In this document: positions 35,573 to 47,899 of the stretch, one piece after another
How positions within the stretch are numbered: position 1 is the first letter of the stretch
How the letters are laid out: each line of letters opens with the position of its first letter
Source of the DNA: Sipunculus nudus
Taxonomy: Eukaryota > Annelida > Sipuncula > Golfingiida > Sipunculidae
Reading direction: 5' to 3'
NCBI GenBank assembly: GCA_026874595.1
Contig: CM049313.1
Location: 40,392,659-40,456,658 of the forward strand
DNA length: 64,000 nucleotides
Position numbers and translations under genes: made by a program
The notes under the pieces: generated by a model
Seen by the model: only the letters and a program-made list of their open reading frames with translations
What the model was told of the DNA's origin: nothing
The model's database searches: none

Positions 35573-36433
35573 AGGCAGTGTGAAGACTGAAGAGATATTG
35601 TGTCATACAGTAACAAATTCATAAATCCCCTCATCAGCATAGTAAATCATAACAACATATCTGTCAAATTGAAATCTTGCAGACTTCCATACACTATAGA
35701 TCCTTAAACAAATAGTCTATTCATCATTCTACTACTTCTTATTACTGCTTTCATTGCATTCATATTTGCTCAGATATATCGCAATTTTCAACCCCTCCTA
35801 AATAAATAAAAAATAATCCACTATATTTTACTCTTAATCCATCAGTCAGGTTATTTCATTTATTATTTTCTCACATATTACATTACATTCCCTTATAATA
35901 GCCCAACATGTCCATAATATTCATAAGCTTTATCGACTCAATATAGTATCACAATGGAGAAACATTTATGGTCCAATCACAATCAGCTGAGCGCCGTGAC
36001 CAATGGGTCCCTTGTTTGGAAGGAGGTTAACTATTTTAGGCGTAATCGCCCGTAGTATCGCCTATTCGTGGCCGTGTTTGAACCGGAATTGGTTTACTAT
36101 CGGGCTGCTCTATAGTTTGTATATTCTCTGCATCAATTTTTTTTTGGCTGAGGTTCATTTTTTAAGGTATTATTTGTATGTGGCCGTTTTTGAACCAGAT
36201 ACACTTACTCCCAGGGTCTAAATGGAATGACTATCAGACTTAAGTGTGAGGGTAAGTCATGGGGATGCTAGGGTTTATATATTAACTCTGGCGGAACAAA
36301 GGTACTAAAAATGAATCAAACAAGATCTACTCACAATCTACTCACGCTTAGGTTGAGCTTATACAAAGGATCAATGTAAAAGCTATGATGTGTTTAAAGT
36401 GTGTTTGAAGAAATAAAGAAATTAAATACTGGC

Positions 36434-37102
36434 TTATATTTGACCATTTCTTCTTTTAAAAGCATGATATACAAAAGCTGCTAAATTATTAATGACTGCT
36501 GGGTTTTTATTTGTCATAAGTGATACAAAAGATATTTTCCCATGCTTAAAAAGGTATTTAATTCTCAAATCATTATATAGTGGACACTTCATCATAAAAT
36601 GATATTCTGTTTCAACTAAAGCTTCACCATGATTTAAACAGAAGGGACAATTTCTCTCTGTCCAGTGTATCTTATCATGCCTTCCTTTTTCAATTTGCAG
36701 ATTATGAGAGGAACATCTTAATTTGGCTAAACTGGTCTTGTAGTTAATATTCATAACAACTTTCAAATACATTTCCATGGTTAATAATGATTTAAACACT
36801 GAATATGTTTCTAAACGTTTGTTACTTGAAATATTGTTTGACCATTCTTGGGAATAAATATCCTTTAACCTTTGATGCAACTGTAACAGAAATAGTTGTG
36901 TATCCCCTAAGTCATGAAATATCCAAATATAACCGAAGCCAAGTAAAAAAAGTAGATTTTTAATTTTTGTTGCCCAAGTTTTCCTTCCAAGTTCATCTAG
37001 ACGATATAGCTTATAATATAGTTGTTTGGGATATCTGTTTGGTGTCATTTTTAATATTTTTGTCCAATACTTAATACATCTAAATACATAATGAATTTTC
37101 AA
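36434..37102 (-). pseudogene. LINE C-terminal fragment, unit 2
   Basis: 222 codons, same as unit 1 but without the premature stop. It ends AAFVYHAFKRRNGQI, the usual C-terminus of this LINE type. There is no promoter and no N-terminal part, so it is a relic duplicated with the 1530-bp block. Confidence 0.85.
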
Positions 37103-37963
37103 AGGCAGTGTGAAGACTGAAGAGATATTGTGTCATACAGTAACAAATTCATAAATCCCCTCATCAGCATAGTAAATCATAACAACATATCTGTCAAATT
37201 GAAATCTTGCAGACTTCCATACACTATAGATCCTTAAACAAATAGTCTATTCATCATTCTACTACTTCTTATTACTGCTTTCATTGCATTCATATTTGCT
37301 CAGATATATCGCAATTTTCAACCCCTCCTAAATAAATAAAAAATAATCCACTATATTTTACTCTTAATCCATCAGTCAGGTTATTTCATTTATTATTTTC
37401 TCACATATTACATTACATTCCCTTATAATAGCCCAACATGTCCATAATATTCATAAGCTTTATCGACTCAATATAGTATCACAATGGAGAAACATTTATG
37501 GTCCAATCACAATCAGCTGAGCGCCGTGACCAATGGGTCCCTTGTTTGGAAGGAGGTTAACTATTTTAGGCGTAATCGCCCGTAGTATCGCCTATTCGTG
37601 GCCGTGTTTGAACCGGAATTGGTTTACTATCGGGCTGCTCTATAGTTTGTATATTCTCTGCATCAATTTTTTTTTGGCTGAGGTTCATTTTTTAAGGTAT
37701 TATTTGTATGTGGCCGTTTTTGAACCAGATACACTTACTCCCAGGGTCTAAATGGAATGACTATCAGACTTAATTGTGAGGGTAAGTCATGGGGATGCTA
37801 GGGTTTATATATTAACTCTGGCGGAACAAAGGTACTAAAAATGAATCAAACAAGATCTACTCACAATCTACTCACGCTTAGGTTGAGCTTATACAAAGGA
37901 TCAATGTAAAAGCTATGATGTGTTTAAAGTGTGTTTGAAGAAATAAAGAAATTAAATACTGGC

Positions 37964-38632
37964 TTATATTTGACCATTTCTTCTTTTAAAAGCATGATAT
38001 ACAAAAGCTGCTAAATTATTAATGACTGCTGGGTTTTTATTTGTCATAAGTGATACAAAAGATATTTTCCCATGCTTAAAAAGGTATTTAATTCTCAAAT
38101 CATTATATAGTGGACACTTCATCATAAAATGATATTCTGTTTCAACTAAAGCTTCACCATGATTTAAACAGAAGGGACAATTTCTCTCTGTCCAGTGTAT
38201 CTTATCATGCCTTCCTTTTTCAATTTGCAGATTATGAGAGGAACATCTTAATTTGGCTAAACTGGTCTTGTAGTTAATATTCATAACAACTTTCAAATAC
38301 ATTTCCATGGTTAATAATGATTTAAACACTGAATATGTTTCTAAACGTTTGTTACTTGAAATATTGTTTGACCATTCTTGGGAATAAATATCCTTTAACC
38401 TTTGATGCAACTGTAACAGAAATAGTTGTGTATCCCCTAAGTCATGAAATATCCAAATATAACCGAAGCCAAGTAAAAAAAGTAGATTTTTAATTTTTGT
38501 TGCCCAAGTTTTCCTTCCAAGTTCATCTAGACGATATAGCTTATAATATAGTTGTTTGGGATATCTGTTTGGTGTCATTTTTAATATTTTTGTCCAATAC
38601 TTAATACATCTAAATACATAATGAATTTTCAA
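37964..38632 (-). pseudogene. LINE C-terminal fragment, unit 3
   Basis: Identical in protein sequence to the unit 2 fragment. Confidence 0.85.
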
Positions 38633-39587
38633 AGGCAGTGTGAAGACTGAAGAGATATTGTGTCATACAGTAACAAATTCATAAATCCCCTCATCAGCAT
38701 AGTAAATCATAACAACATATCTGTCAAATTGAAATCTTGCAGACTTCCATACACTATAGATCCTTAAACAAATAGTCTATTCATCATTCTACTACTTCTT
38801 ATTACTGCTTTCATTGCATTCATATTTGCTCAGATATATCGCAATTTTCAACCCCTCCTAAATAAATAAAAAATAATCCACTATATTTTACTCTTAATCC
38901 ATCAGTCAGGTTATTTCATTTATTATTTTCTCACATATTACATTACATTCCTTTATAATAGCCCAACATGTCCATAATATTCATAAGCTTTATCGACTCA
39001 ATATAGTATCACAATGGAGAAACATTTATGGTCCAATCACAATCAGCTGAGCGCCGTGACCAATGGGTCCCTTGTTTGGAAGGAGGTTAACTATTTTAGG
39101 CGTAATCGCCCGTAGTATCGCCTATTCGTGGCCGTGTTTGAACCGGAATTGGTTTACTATCGGGCTGCTCTATAGTTTGTATATTCTCTGCATCAATTTT
39201 TTTTTGGCTGAGGTTCATTTTTTAAGGTATTATTTGTATGTGGCCGTTTTTGAACCAGATACACTTACTCCCAGGGTCTAAATGGAATGACTATCAGACT
39301 TAAGTGTGAGGGTAAGTCATGGGGATGCTAGGGTTTATATATTAACTCTGGCGGAACAAAGGTACTAAAAATGAATCAAACAAGATCTACTCACAATCTA
39401 CTCACGCTTAGGTTGAGCTTATACAAAGGATCAATGTAAAAGCTATGATGTGTTTAAAGTGTGTTTGAAGTCCCGTTAATAGGCTTTATTTTGTTTGAAG
39501 GCACAAAGGCCCTATTGCTATTGTTAATTAATTATTTGATCATTGGACCTTTATAGACGTCAGCAAGTTAAGCATTGAAAATCAGAA

Positions 39588-40170
39588 GGAGAATGAAAGA
39601 AAAAGAGGTAGAGAAAGAAAGATAGATATCATAAAAGGGATTAAGTAAGAAAGAGAGAGTGAAGGACAGAGGGAAGGAAAGAAAGAATTAAAGAGGTATG
39701 GACACAGGTGAATAGGAAAGAAGAAAAGAAAGATAGATAAATGAAAGATATAAAAGATCAAGAAAGAAAGAAGAAGAAAATAGAAAACGAAAAATAAAAA
39801 GAGAGAAAGAAAGAACGAAAGAAGAGAAAGAGAAGAGCAGAAAGAATGAGAGATAGAAACACACATGAATTGGGAAAGAAACAGAGACAGTTAGATAAAT
39901 TGAGAGAAATAGAAGATAAAGAAAGAAAAAAAAAGAGAATTGGAGATGGAGAGAGAATGCGAGAAAGCGTGAAAGAAGGAGGGAACATATAAAGGATTAA
40001 ATAATGAACGAAAGAAAGAAATAGATAGAATGAGAGAAATAGTATGATAGAGAATTAAAGAAAGGAAGATAGAATAAAAAGAAAGAACGAATGAAAGAAA
40101 GAAATAATAAAGAGAGACCGAGAAGGTTGAAAAAGGGACAGTAAAAGAAAAGAAATGAAAGTAAAAAACA
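39588..40170. repeat. Long purine-rich (GAAA/GAGA) tract
   Basis: About 580 bp almost wholly A and G on the + strand, in irregular AAAGA and GAGAA words. The phenylalanine/serine/leucine-rich minus-strand frames across it are compositional artefacts. Confidence 0.93.
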
Positions 40171-40304
40171 TGCCGTATAAAAATAGTTTTCATCATTATA
40201 TGTGATTAAAAGAATTAATAAATATATTATTGTTTTCAATTATATATCTATATTTTTTGGGGGATTATCCGGCCCATGGTTCGCTACACTTTGTCCATGT
40301 TAAG

Positions 40305-40395
40305 ATAAAGTGAATGAAAATTCTTATGCAGACAGAGACCAATTGGGCACATTAAGTCGCAAGACAATCTCTAGACAAGTGACCTCGACATTCTT
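40305..40395 (+). repeat. Dispersed segment shared with 10660-10740
   Basis: Shares TGCAGACAGAGAC, AATTGGGCACATT and TCTCTAGA blocks with the segment upstream of the decayed LINE at 10871. Confidence 0.65.

Positions 40396-40397
<2 letters not shown>

Positions 40398-40447
<50 letters not shown>
40398..40447. repeat. (TA)n microsatellite
   Basis: About 50 bases of TA. Confidence 0.95.
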
Positions 40448-40449
<2 letters not shown>

Positions 40450-40570
40450 AACAAGGTCTTATCTCTGTTTTTACCTCTTCTAAAATCTTGAAACCAAAGC
40501 ATCCGCCAATTGAACCGTCGACCTTATAATTCAAATAAAGTCCGCATTCGTGACTTCTGGTCACAACACG

Positions 40571-40888
40571 CAGGCGCGTCAATAAGGGGGGTCTCTTTTT
40601 TACAAGGGGGCTGATCAATGTAATTATCCCCCCCCCCCCTTTTAAGAAAATAATATTTATATACTGAAAATTAGACATTAATAATTAGATTACTATGAAA
40701 TATTATGTTCCTAAACTCGGTTCATACTGGAAACACTTTTTTTTAACCTTATACTGAATTGTAAGTTAAGTATATTTAAAATGAGTCACACAGAAAATAA
40801 AAGGTTAATAAAAAAAAGGTCCTAACTTTGACTACCCTCACATGCTTGTGACTCGTCCCCTACCCTTGAAGATTAAATTACGCCACTG
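40571..40888. mobile_element. hAT-like miniature element, relative of 47900-48495
   Basis: The left end CAGGCGCGTCAATAAG and the inverted right end (CAGTGGCGTAATTTAATC on the minus strand) form imperfect terminal repeats. Internally it shares ACAAGGGGG, TGATCAATGTAA and C-tract features with 47900-48495. The flanking 8-mers ACAACACG and GTAACAGG agree at five of eight positions, a possible eroded target duplication. No transposase. Confidence 0.6.
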
Positions 40889-41985
40889 GTAACAGGGGTT
40901 CCATCTGGAATGGTATTATAAATTATGATAAGGACAAGAACCTCCAAGTGCCTGAATAATTTAAATAATTTCTATCATTTGCCGCAAAAGCCCACAAATT
41001 CAAAGACAAAATCAACTGTTTGTCAACAATCACTGAAAAAATGGTTCCTTTTGTAACCATGGTTCCAGACAGTACCATGTGGGTTTCCTAGAAGAACCCA
41101 TAAGAACCCTTTTCTGTTAGAGTGTATATGTGTTTTTTATACACACTCTGCTATGCATTTTATTATATCTATTTTAAATGTTACTTTATTAATTATGCAA
41201 TATATTAGGGGATGGCAAAACGTTGCTGCACAACATTCATCGTAAAGGAACGTACATTATGCTAAGTAATGTTTTCCAACCTTTCAAAATCTAAACTTTT
41301 GATGAGCCATTTCTTCAAAATATTTACAGAAATCTCTGTAAATGGATATTTAGAAGGTTTTTGGGGCCTGTCCCCACGGGCATTATGGCTTTCATCTTAC
41401 CAGGCATTGTCCATCCATTTAACATTGAGTACTTTGTAACAAATTGTCTTATCAAACAAGTATCGAACTTTTATGCATGGCCAAGGAAATAAGTGTATCG
41501 TTTCCTATGCGGCCAAAACCACCAGGGGCGTTGCAGTTCAAAAAGTAAATATGCTTTAAAGCTACATGTGAAACTAGGGTCTTTCTGATGACAAGCGGTC
41601 TCCTTTGCAGTAACCATGGGTACGTATTCTGGGCGTAATGTTTTGAAATGTATGAGTCTCATTTTTCTATCTCTTTACTAAATATGCTAGACAGGCTTAG
41701 TTTTCTACTCAGGGCATTCGACAAGCTTTCATAGATAAAGTTGTTAGTCCCGTCAAAAGTCTGACGTCTGACTAGCGAGATTTGGAATAAAAACATTATT
41801 AAACCAACCCCCCCCCCCCCCCCCCCGGCCTGCCTTTTTTTGCGGCCAGGAAAATCATAACAAACATTACCGAGAATCCCTATAAACTAACAATTCCTAT
41901 ATTATGTTGACGCTACTCCTGAAAGAGTTTTTATACATTGAAGTTGGAAATGTGGATGGATTTTATTTTATGTTTTTACTCACAG
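40889..41985. other. Spacer upstream of the sulfotransferase
   Basis: 41040-41126 resembles the GGTTCC element at 10171. A C tract lies at about 41809-41826. 41700-41985 should hold intron or upstream flank of the sulfotransferase; no upstream exon was recognised. Confidence 0.4.
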
Positions 41986-43565
41986 GGCGTCTGGCCACAG
42001 ATACAGTAATAATGGATCAAGTGACGGTAGACAAACACAGCAGGACCGACTATGTGATACCTGGAGAAAACTGGATACAGGGGGTGCGCCACATCTCCGA
42101 GGTTACACCGACTGTGCTGGACCAGGTGCAGAGATTCCCAGTTCACAAGGAGGATGTATTAATCTGCGGGTTTCCAAAATCAGGTACGCCACAGTCAAAC
42201 GCGTTTATTTTGTTTAGTAATCCAGTGTGTGACCGGGAGGACCACCGATATTTCTAGGCCGTGCTCGAAAGTCTGACTTGGAGAAGGATGAATAAATAAC
42301 AAATCATTTTAATGGTATTGTAATGCATTTAAAATCCTTAATCAGCAGAACATGTCTCCAACAGGCCCTGTCTTAAAAAAAAAAAAAAAAAAAAAAAAAA
42401 CGAACGTTCAGCCACAGCTCATTTGTGTGATGCCGATTTTTCGAGTATATCGATGATTTCACGTTTTTGTTCGTAATCGATTAAATTGGTTTTATTTTTG
42501 TGTAATTGATAATCACAAACGGTTGTATGTGCAATTTACAAATGCAAAGAAGTTATATTATCTGTAAGAAAAAAATAATCCATCAACTCTGTAAAAAAAA
42601 AAACCCCACGGAATATGTAGCAAAAATGCCCACGACTCGGTCTTAAATCTTACCCTTAAAATATACGTAATGTAACTGGTATTTCTTTTTTTTAATCGGC
42701 CAAGATGCATAAATGTGCACGGGATTTTTTTATATTTGAACACGTTACAGACGTAATATTTTATAATCGAGTAATACTCGGTCATCGGTCACTTTTTTGT
42801 GTCAGTCGAATATGAATATATAAAACAGTTCCTAACACTGTGGCTCATCAATATTTATTCCTTTATTTCCTAGGAACAGTATGGGCAACGATCATAACAC
42901 AGAAAATTCTTGGATTATCCCACAACATGCAGGAAGTCTATGAGCGATTCATTGACATCAATCCAGAGGGAGTGTCGAAGATCCCCCGTCCTGACGTTTT
43001 CAAATCCCACCTGACCTTCCCCCAGTTGCCCTCAGACGTCAGAAACGGAAATGGAAAGATCGTCTGCATCATGCGTAATCCAAAAGATGTCGCTGTGTCC
43101 TATTATTATTTCCATGGTTTTAACAAGCTTTTGGGTTTATGGAAAGGGAGCTGGGATGTTTTCTTTGAAATTTTCCTCACAGGTCAGAACGCATATGGGA
43201 GCTATTTCAAATACCTCCGCAGCTTCTGGGAAATTAAGCACCTCCCGAATGTTTTTATCGTGGAATATGAGGATTTGAAGGCTGATCCTGGTCAGTGGAT
43301 CGCAAAAATAGCAGAGTTCCTTGGGAGACCTCTTAGTGACGAAAATTTGCAGATGATCGTGGAAACAACAGAATTCACCAACATGAAAAAAACCATGAAC
43401 AAGGAGCTGTCTTCTCTATCAGTAATGTCGGAAGACGGGTCTTTCATGAGAGCTGGCACAGTCGGCGACTGGCGCCACCTGTTCTCGGAATCACAAATTA
43501 AACGGATGGATGACGCATACCTCAAATTTTGTAAGGACATCGATAGACCTTTTCAATCATATTAA
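41986..43565 (+). CDS. Cytosolic sulfotransferase (SULT family), two coding exons
   Basis: Transfers sulfate from PAPS to a hydroxyl or amine of a small substrate in the cytosol. Coding exons 42012-42183 and 42874-43565 join in phase 1 to 287 residues, the usual SULT length. PAPS-binding loop GFPKSGTVW is at residues 53-61; the intron splits the codon of Gly58 inside it. The catalytic His is His103 in FKSHL. The 3'-phosphate site RNPKDVAVS is at 125-133, and RAGTVGDW at 250-257 matches the C-terminal RKG-GDW motif. The start is the ATG at 42012, 26 bp after an acceptor (TTTTTACTCACAG ending 41985), so a 5' noncoding exon is likely upstream. The intron (42184-42873) has GT...TTTCCTAG ends and contains a poly(A) run at about 42377-42400. 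The substrate cannot be read from sequence. No sign of decay. Confidence 0.93.
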
Positions 43566-44800
43566 AGGTAAAGGGTGAATATGTTTCAATGGATTTTTGA
43601 GTCTGCAAAATCTTAACTGCTTTCTTTACAGTAATTATAAATAAAATGGGATAGTTGTTGTATATTGGTCAAATATTAATTATACAATATCATGTGCAAT
43701 TTTTTGTACAGAGGGTTAAACGTTGAAGGGACGTCCCTCAACTGCGTCGCGGAAAAGATATAATTTCTTTATCAAAATATGAGCAATATTGAAGCAGTTC
43801 GAGGAAAGAATAGACCAGGGAATAGTATCGAATCAGAAACCAACAAGAAGTAAAGTTTTGCCCAAAAATTCTGATCGATAAAACCTGCATGATTATTATT
43901 ATTTTTTTTTTTAGTGTATTGTTTGAGTAACACGGTGTCGTGAAAACGGAAGAATCATATATCATATTATCAGCCGTTTTCCTGTTTTATCCATTTCTGA
44001 AACACTGCATTTCACTGATATTTGAGAAATGTGCGATATTGTGACACGTTTTGTCAACAACTTGTACATTACTAATTACAGTTAGTTTATATATCTAATG
44101 ACAAAATTTACTTCATTTAAATATAAAAAAAGTGGGAGAGGTATGTCGGCCGCCCTGGTTGGGGGGTCGGGGGGGGGTGCATGCCCCCCTTCCTGCCCCT
44201 AACCAAATGTTTATAAGCATTTATGCTGAAGCTGTTTGTAATTTTATTAATTGTGGCCCTTAAAGTAGTAACTTCAGTGAGCACGGACGATTGGTACATA
44301 TACTGTAACATCCTCTACATGACGTTCTTAATAAAAAAAATGGTTGTTCATTACCGGTATCAGTGCTTGTACTTTTGCTGGCGTGTGGAACCTTATGTGG
44401 ACTGTACGTGCATGATGTGATGATATCATGGTTTTATCAATACAGTGCTTGATTCAGACCTAGTTCATAATCTAGAAAAGCAGACCTCCGCCAAGGAAGC
44501 TCGTTACCCAAATATGGCTGTGTTAGAAATGAAGCATTTTCCCCTTAAAATATACTTGAATTCAAGTGGTATTCCAAATCACCCCAAAATTTAATTAATT
44601 ATTTATGGTTGAACTATCTTGAAAATTTCATTAAACTTTTCGAGTAATATTGCCAACAGACAAACAAATCAACGACGTGAAAAAACATTATCCCCGCCCT
44701 TTGGCGGAGGTAATAATCCTTTGATGTGGTAGAGTGCACACCATCCAAGTCCGAGTGCAAGTCCGGGTCCAGGCCACATGAGTCCAAGTCCGAGCCCACG
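43566..44800. other. Downstream flank of the sulfotransferase and spacer
   Basis: An ATAAATAAAAT stretch near 43637 could polyadenylate the sulfotransferase transcript. G/C tracts lie at about 44157-44190. No further gene recognised. Confidence 0.4.
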
Positions 44801-44943
44801 TCTGCATCATTCAAGTGCACGCAGAAGAGCGAGGAGGCCTTAACATTCCCGGCTGTAGGCCAGCCTACTTTACAATAGGGGTGGCATTAATGGGTCAGTC
44901 CAATTACTGATAGCTGAGGGGTAGTAGGCCTGATGTCTTACAC
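44801..44943 (+). repeat. Direct repeat, left copy
   Basis: About 140 bp beginning TCTGCATCATTCAAGTGCAC and ending GATGTCTTACACC, repeated at 45561-45698 with a few substitutions and a short internal deletion. The offset is 760 bp. Confidence 0.93.
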
Positions 44944-45560
44944 CCCCCCCCCTTATTTGAAAAAGCGAAGTTTATTTTGTCAAATAAAGAAGACATCTCG
45001 GCCGAATACAGGCAAAAGCAATTTTGAACAGACGCACTTCACAGCCACAAGGTAAAAAAAAAACTTGGAACAGAGATTCCAGAAAAAACCATGAGCTTCT
45101 AATTAATTGTGCTCGGACCTGACAGAGCTGGCAGTATTTATTTTATATAAATGTAATATCTGAATCGGTTCCCCTTCCCATAATTTTGTAAATATGTAAG
45201 TTTATTCAAATAAACACATTAGTTAGTAATGGAATGATAACAACATAGAATAGCATTTCATGCATCAGTAAATGATTAATGTTTGCGAAATATTTTGCAT
45301 AAAGTCCAAATTGGCTGCACTGTGTCAGCATAGGACAAAATATAAGACTGTCCTACTCATAAATTACTGAGCATGTAGCATTTAAAATGTATTTTCATTA
45401 TAACTTTGCACAAGTTGGAAAGTCCATTGGCAGATATTTATTTATTTAGAAGGGTCGCGGCAGGCTACTGAACTTCGCCTTATATCGATTATCCTATAGC
45501 CCCCTAATACGTCTGAATGACTAAACCTAGTGCTGATCAGACGTGGGCCAATGGCCCACT
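44944..45560. other. Spacer between the direct repeats
   Basis: No gene recognised. Confidence 0.4.
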
Positions 45561-45698
45561 TCTGCATCATTCAAGTGCACGCAGAAGAGGCCCGAACATT
45601 CCCGGCCGTAGGCCAGTCTACTTTACAATAGGGGTGGCATTAATGGGTAAGTCCAATTACTGATAGCTGAGGGGTAGTAGGCCTGATGTCTTACACCT
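45561..45698 (+). repeat. Direct repeat, right copy
   Basis: See 44801-44943. The copy lacks about 5 bp (AGCGAGGAGGCC is shortened to AGGCCC). Confidence 0.93.
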
Positions 45699-47600
45699 GT
45701 TCATAGCGGTGCGACAGAGAAATAGTAAGTTTGGAAAGTCTGACAGTGGCAGGAATAATGTTTTAAATTTTGCATTGACCGGGTCAGTCTAACATTCATC
45801 CGTTTATCCGATAATGGCAAGGAAAATGACAATGCGTTTTTTATGCTTATCATTCGGTTAAAATTTAAAAATCTCTCGCATTTTAACCATATCAGATTGG
45901 ATTTCCGTGACGCTTTAGTCTAATTTTTTTCCATTGGGGTCTTTTTGCTTTGGTCTTTTGTTTTTTTTGTAGTTCCCTTAGGTACGTTTATACAACCTTA
46001 CCAGTCATAGGCGCAAGATTGTTATTCGTAATACATTTGCCTTATAAAAATATTCACATTATCTCACGTCACAATAATTATAGTTTTAATTTATTTATAT
46101 AGTATTCTTATTTATTTAAGACCCCCCCCCCCCCGGTTCCGAAGCCTATGAACATTATATATATATGGGGCAATATGTAATAGAAATAGAAGACAGGGTA
46201 TCTTTTTTTTATTACAACTCTTTGCTGAAACAGCTTCTGGTGGGTAGAATGCTTATTTGATTATATTGATGCTGCCAAAGGGCTCAAGTTGTATTATAAT
46301 TAATTCATGCTAGATGTTTATCTGGTCCAGTGGTCACAGGGCACAAGTTATTGGCTTGATTTGATGGGTGATGACCAATGAGATAAAACTACAGGTCTGT
46401 TTAAATAAATCATCCCTTTACGTTTTTCAAGTCAACCAGGTCATTAATGAGGCTTGGCCAATAATTATTGACTCAGTTCTTTGCAAGTGTACAGAGTATG
46501 TTCTGCAAATTATTTTAGCTGAGAAGTTTGTGTTTGAAAATCAAATGTTTATCACTTTATCAGGTGTAATACACACGTTATATTAAAATGGACTGATGCA
46601 ACATGCTTAATAATTTACAAATTGATAAACCTAATAACCATTTTTTGTGTTACTCGACAGGAATCATTTACTTTATATCCTATGTGCTAGAGGGATTATG
46701 TGTGCAGTGTATTTTCTATAATTAAAAACATAATCTCAAGATTAGGAAATCCACAGGCAGGTTATATCCTAACCAAGTACACTTTTTATAGACACTTGTG
46801 CAAGGAATGAAAAGAGTTTTCCACCTTGCTGTCCTTCGTTCATGGTCATTCTCCGTAATAAACTGGACAGATCTCAATCATTGCTGAGGAATATTCTGAT
46901 ATAACTTAAGATTTGGTGAACATGACATTACCGGGTTTATGTATCCTAGAACAGAAACTGATTTTTTTTTGTGCATAATTGTACCAAACATTAATTTAAT
47001 ATTTCTTTGTTTCAGGATAATGCAATACTTACTTTCATTTTTTTACTGTGATCAAGACAAACTTGCTTGTCTAATTAATGTTCTACTGGATACTGTTTGT
47101 AATGTATAATTAAATGTAACAGATACTAACTTGAACATCATCGATGAAGCGGGGACACAAAGGGAGCAAAATTGGACCTAATGTTAAATAAGAGTCGGTG
47201 CCCCCGTGCACTTCAAAAATCGTTCCTCCTCCTCTGATTATATCTTTGCTCGAGTGACAACATTAAAAGTGCAGAAGCAGAAATACTGTAAAATAAATAT
47301 ATATACATGCATTGTTGACTTCAGAGAATATTAAAAATTATTTGTTGCACTGAATTATTTTGTAGGTTCATGAACTATGAATTTAAATGCAGTCTTATCG
47401 TTAAGAATTCAATACTTAGCAAAACTACGCAAACTTTCGGACTGATTATTGCCTATATCGTCTTTTAAAAAAAATCCATTATTACCCCCTATTACCCTCC
47501 TCCCCCTGCAGTTACCACCACCGGCCTCCCTTTAAATAGAACACACGTCCTGGTAAAAATCACTGAAGTTATACTTGTTTCGGTAGTACATAAAATCTTT

Positions 47601-47647
<47 letters not shown>

Positions 47648-47899
47648 ATATGCTCCAACTACAACAGATAATTCGATCTTGTAATTAGCCTATGCTTTAC
47701 AATAAAACAATAATTTAATATATAATAGGTCCCCTGTATAGATTTTGGATGGATAGCTTTATTTTATTTTCAAAATTATGAAATAATGTTATATGTATAT
47801 CAACATAAAATGGCATTTAATGTTGGGTATAGAAATTAATCAGAGCTTTTTTCTGGAGCTTTCCACGCAGTGCAAATGACACAAATAATGCCCTGTATT
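45699..47899. other. AT-rich spacer
   Basis: No gene recognised. C tract at about 46122-46134; (TG)n at about 47611-47642. A 72-codon frame at 46368-46586 has no similarity. Confidence 0.4.

Larger units (their letters stand above)
34392..35578 (-). mobile_element. 5'-truncated LINE insertion with 13-bp target duplication
   Basis: The insert is bounded by TGTGAAGACTGAA on both sides (34379-34391 and 35579-35591). On the minus strand it runs from a truncated 5' end inside the C-terminal coding region, through a 3' untranslated region with GGGCCTGAGGCC, to a short (ATTC)n tail at about 34392-34408. The protein part (35572-35024) is homologous to the C-terminal region of the LINE at 51765-55230 (shared RCIKYW, LAKLRCS and C-x2-C ... 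HFM-x2-C). Dead on arrival, as usual for 5'-truncated copies. Confidence 0.88.
34290..36017 (+). repeat. Dispersed repeat split by a LINE insertion
   Basis: 34290-34391 matches the CATGCCAGATATTAAGTCAG to ATGGACTTCGT part of the GTCCG-type repeat. After the LINE (34392-35578) the host repeat resumes at 35579 and ends near 36017 with AGCTGAGCGCCGTGACCAAT and GGGTCCCTTGTTT, the same 3' end as the repeat ending near 57043. Confidence 0.65.
34881..39470. repeat. Three tandem copies of a 1530-bp block
   Basis: Units are 34881-36410, 36411-37940 and 37941-39470. I found only five differences: three confined to the first 145 bp of unit 1 (34914, 34933 and 35024, against the shared state in units 2 and 3), one private to unit 2 (37774) and one private to unit 3 (38952). 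Each unit holds the LINE coding fragment, the LINE's 5' target-duplication copy, the end of the host repeat, and about 390 bp of other sequence. The left breakpoint lies in the AAATAAATAAATAA-rich LINE 3' region. Confidence 0.97.

Noticed and set aside
36003-39281. Three identical 72-codon + strand frames (36003, 37533, 39063) that could suggest a conserved small gene
   Set aside because: They are identical because the 1530-bp block is triplicated, and the frame starts inside the 3' end of a dispersed repeat. There is no independent conservation.
39582-40239. Four overlapping minus-strand frames rich in Phe, Ser and Leu that look like membrane proteins
   Set aside because: They lie wholly in the purine-rich tract; the composition alone yields these residues and keeps the frames open.
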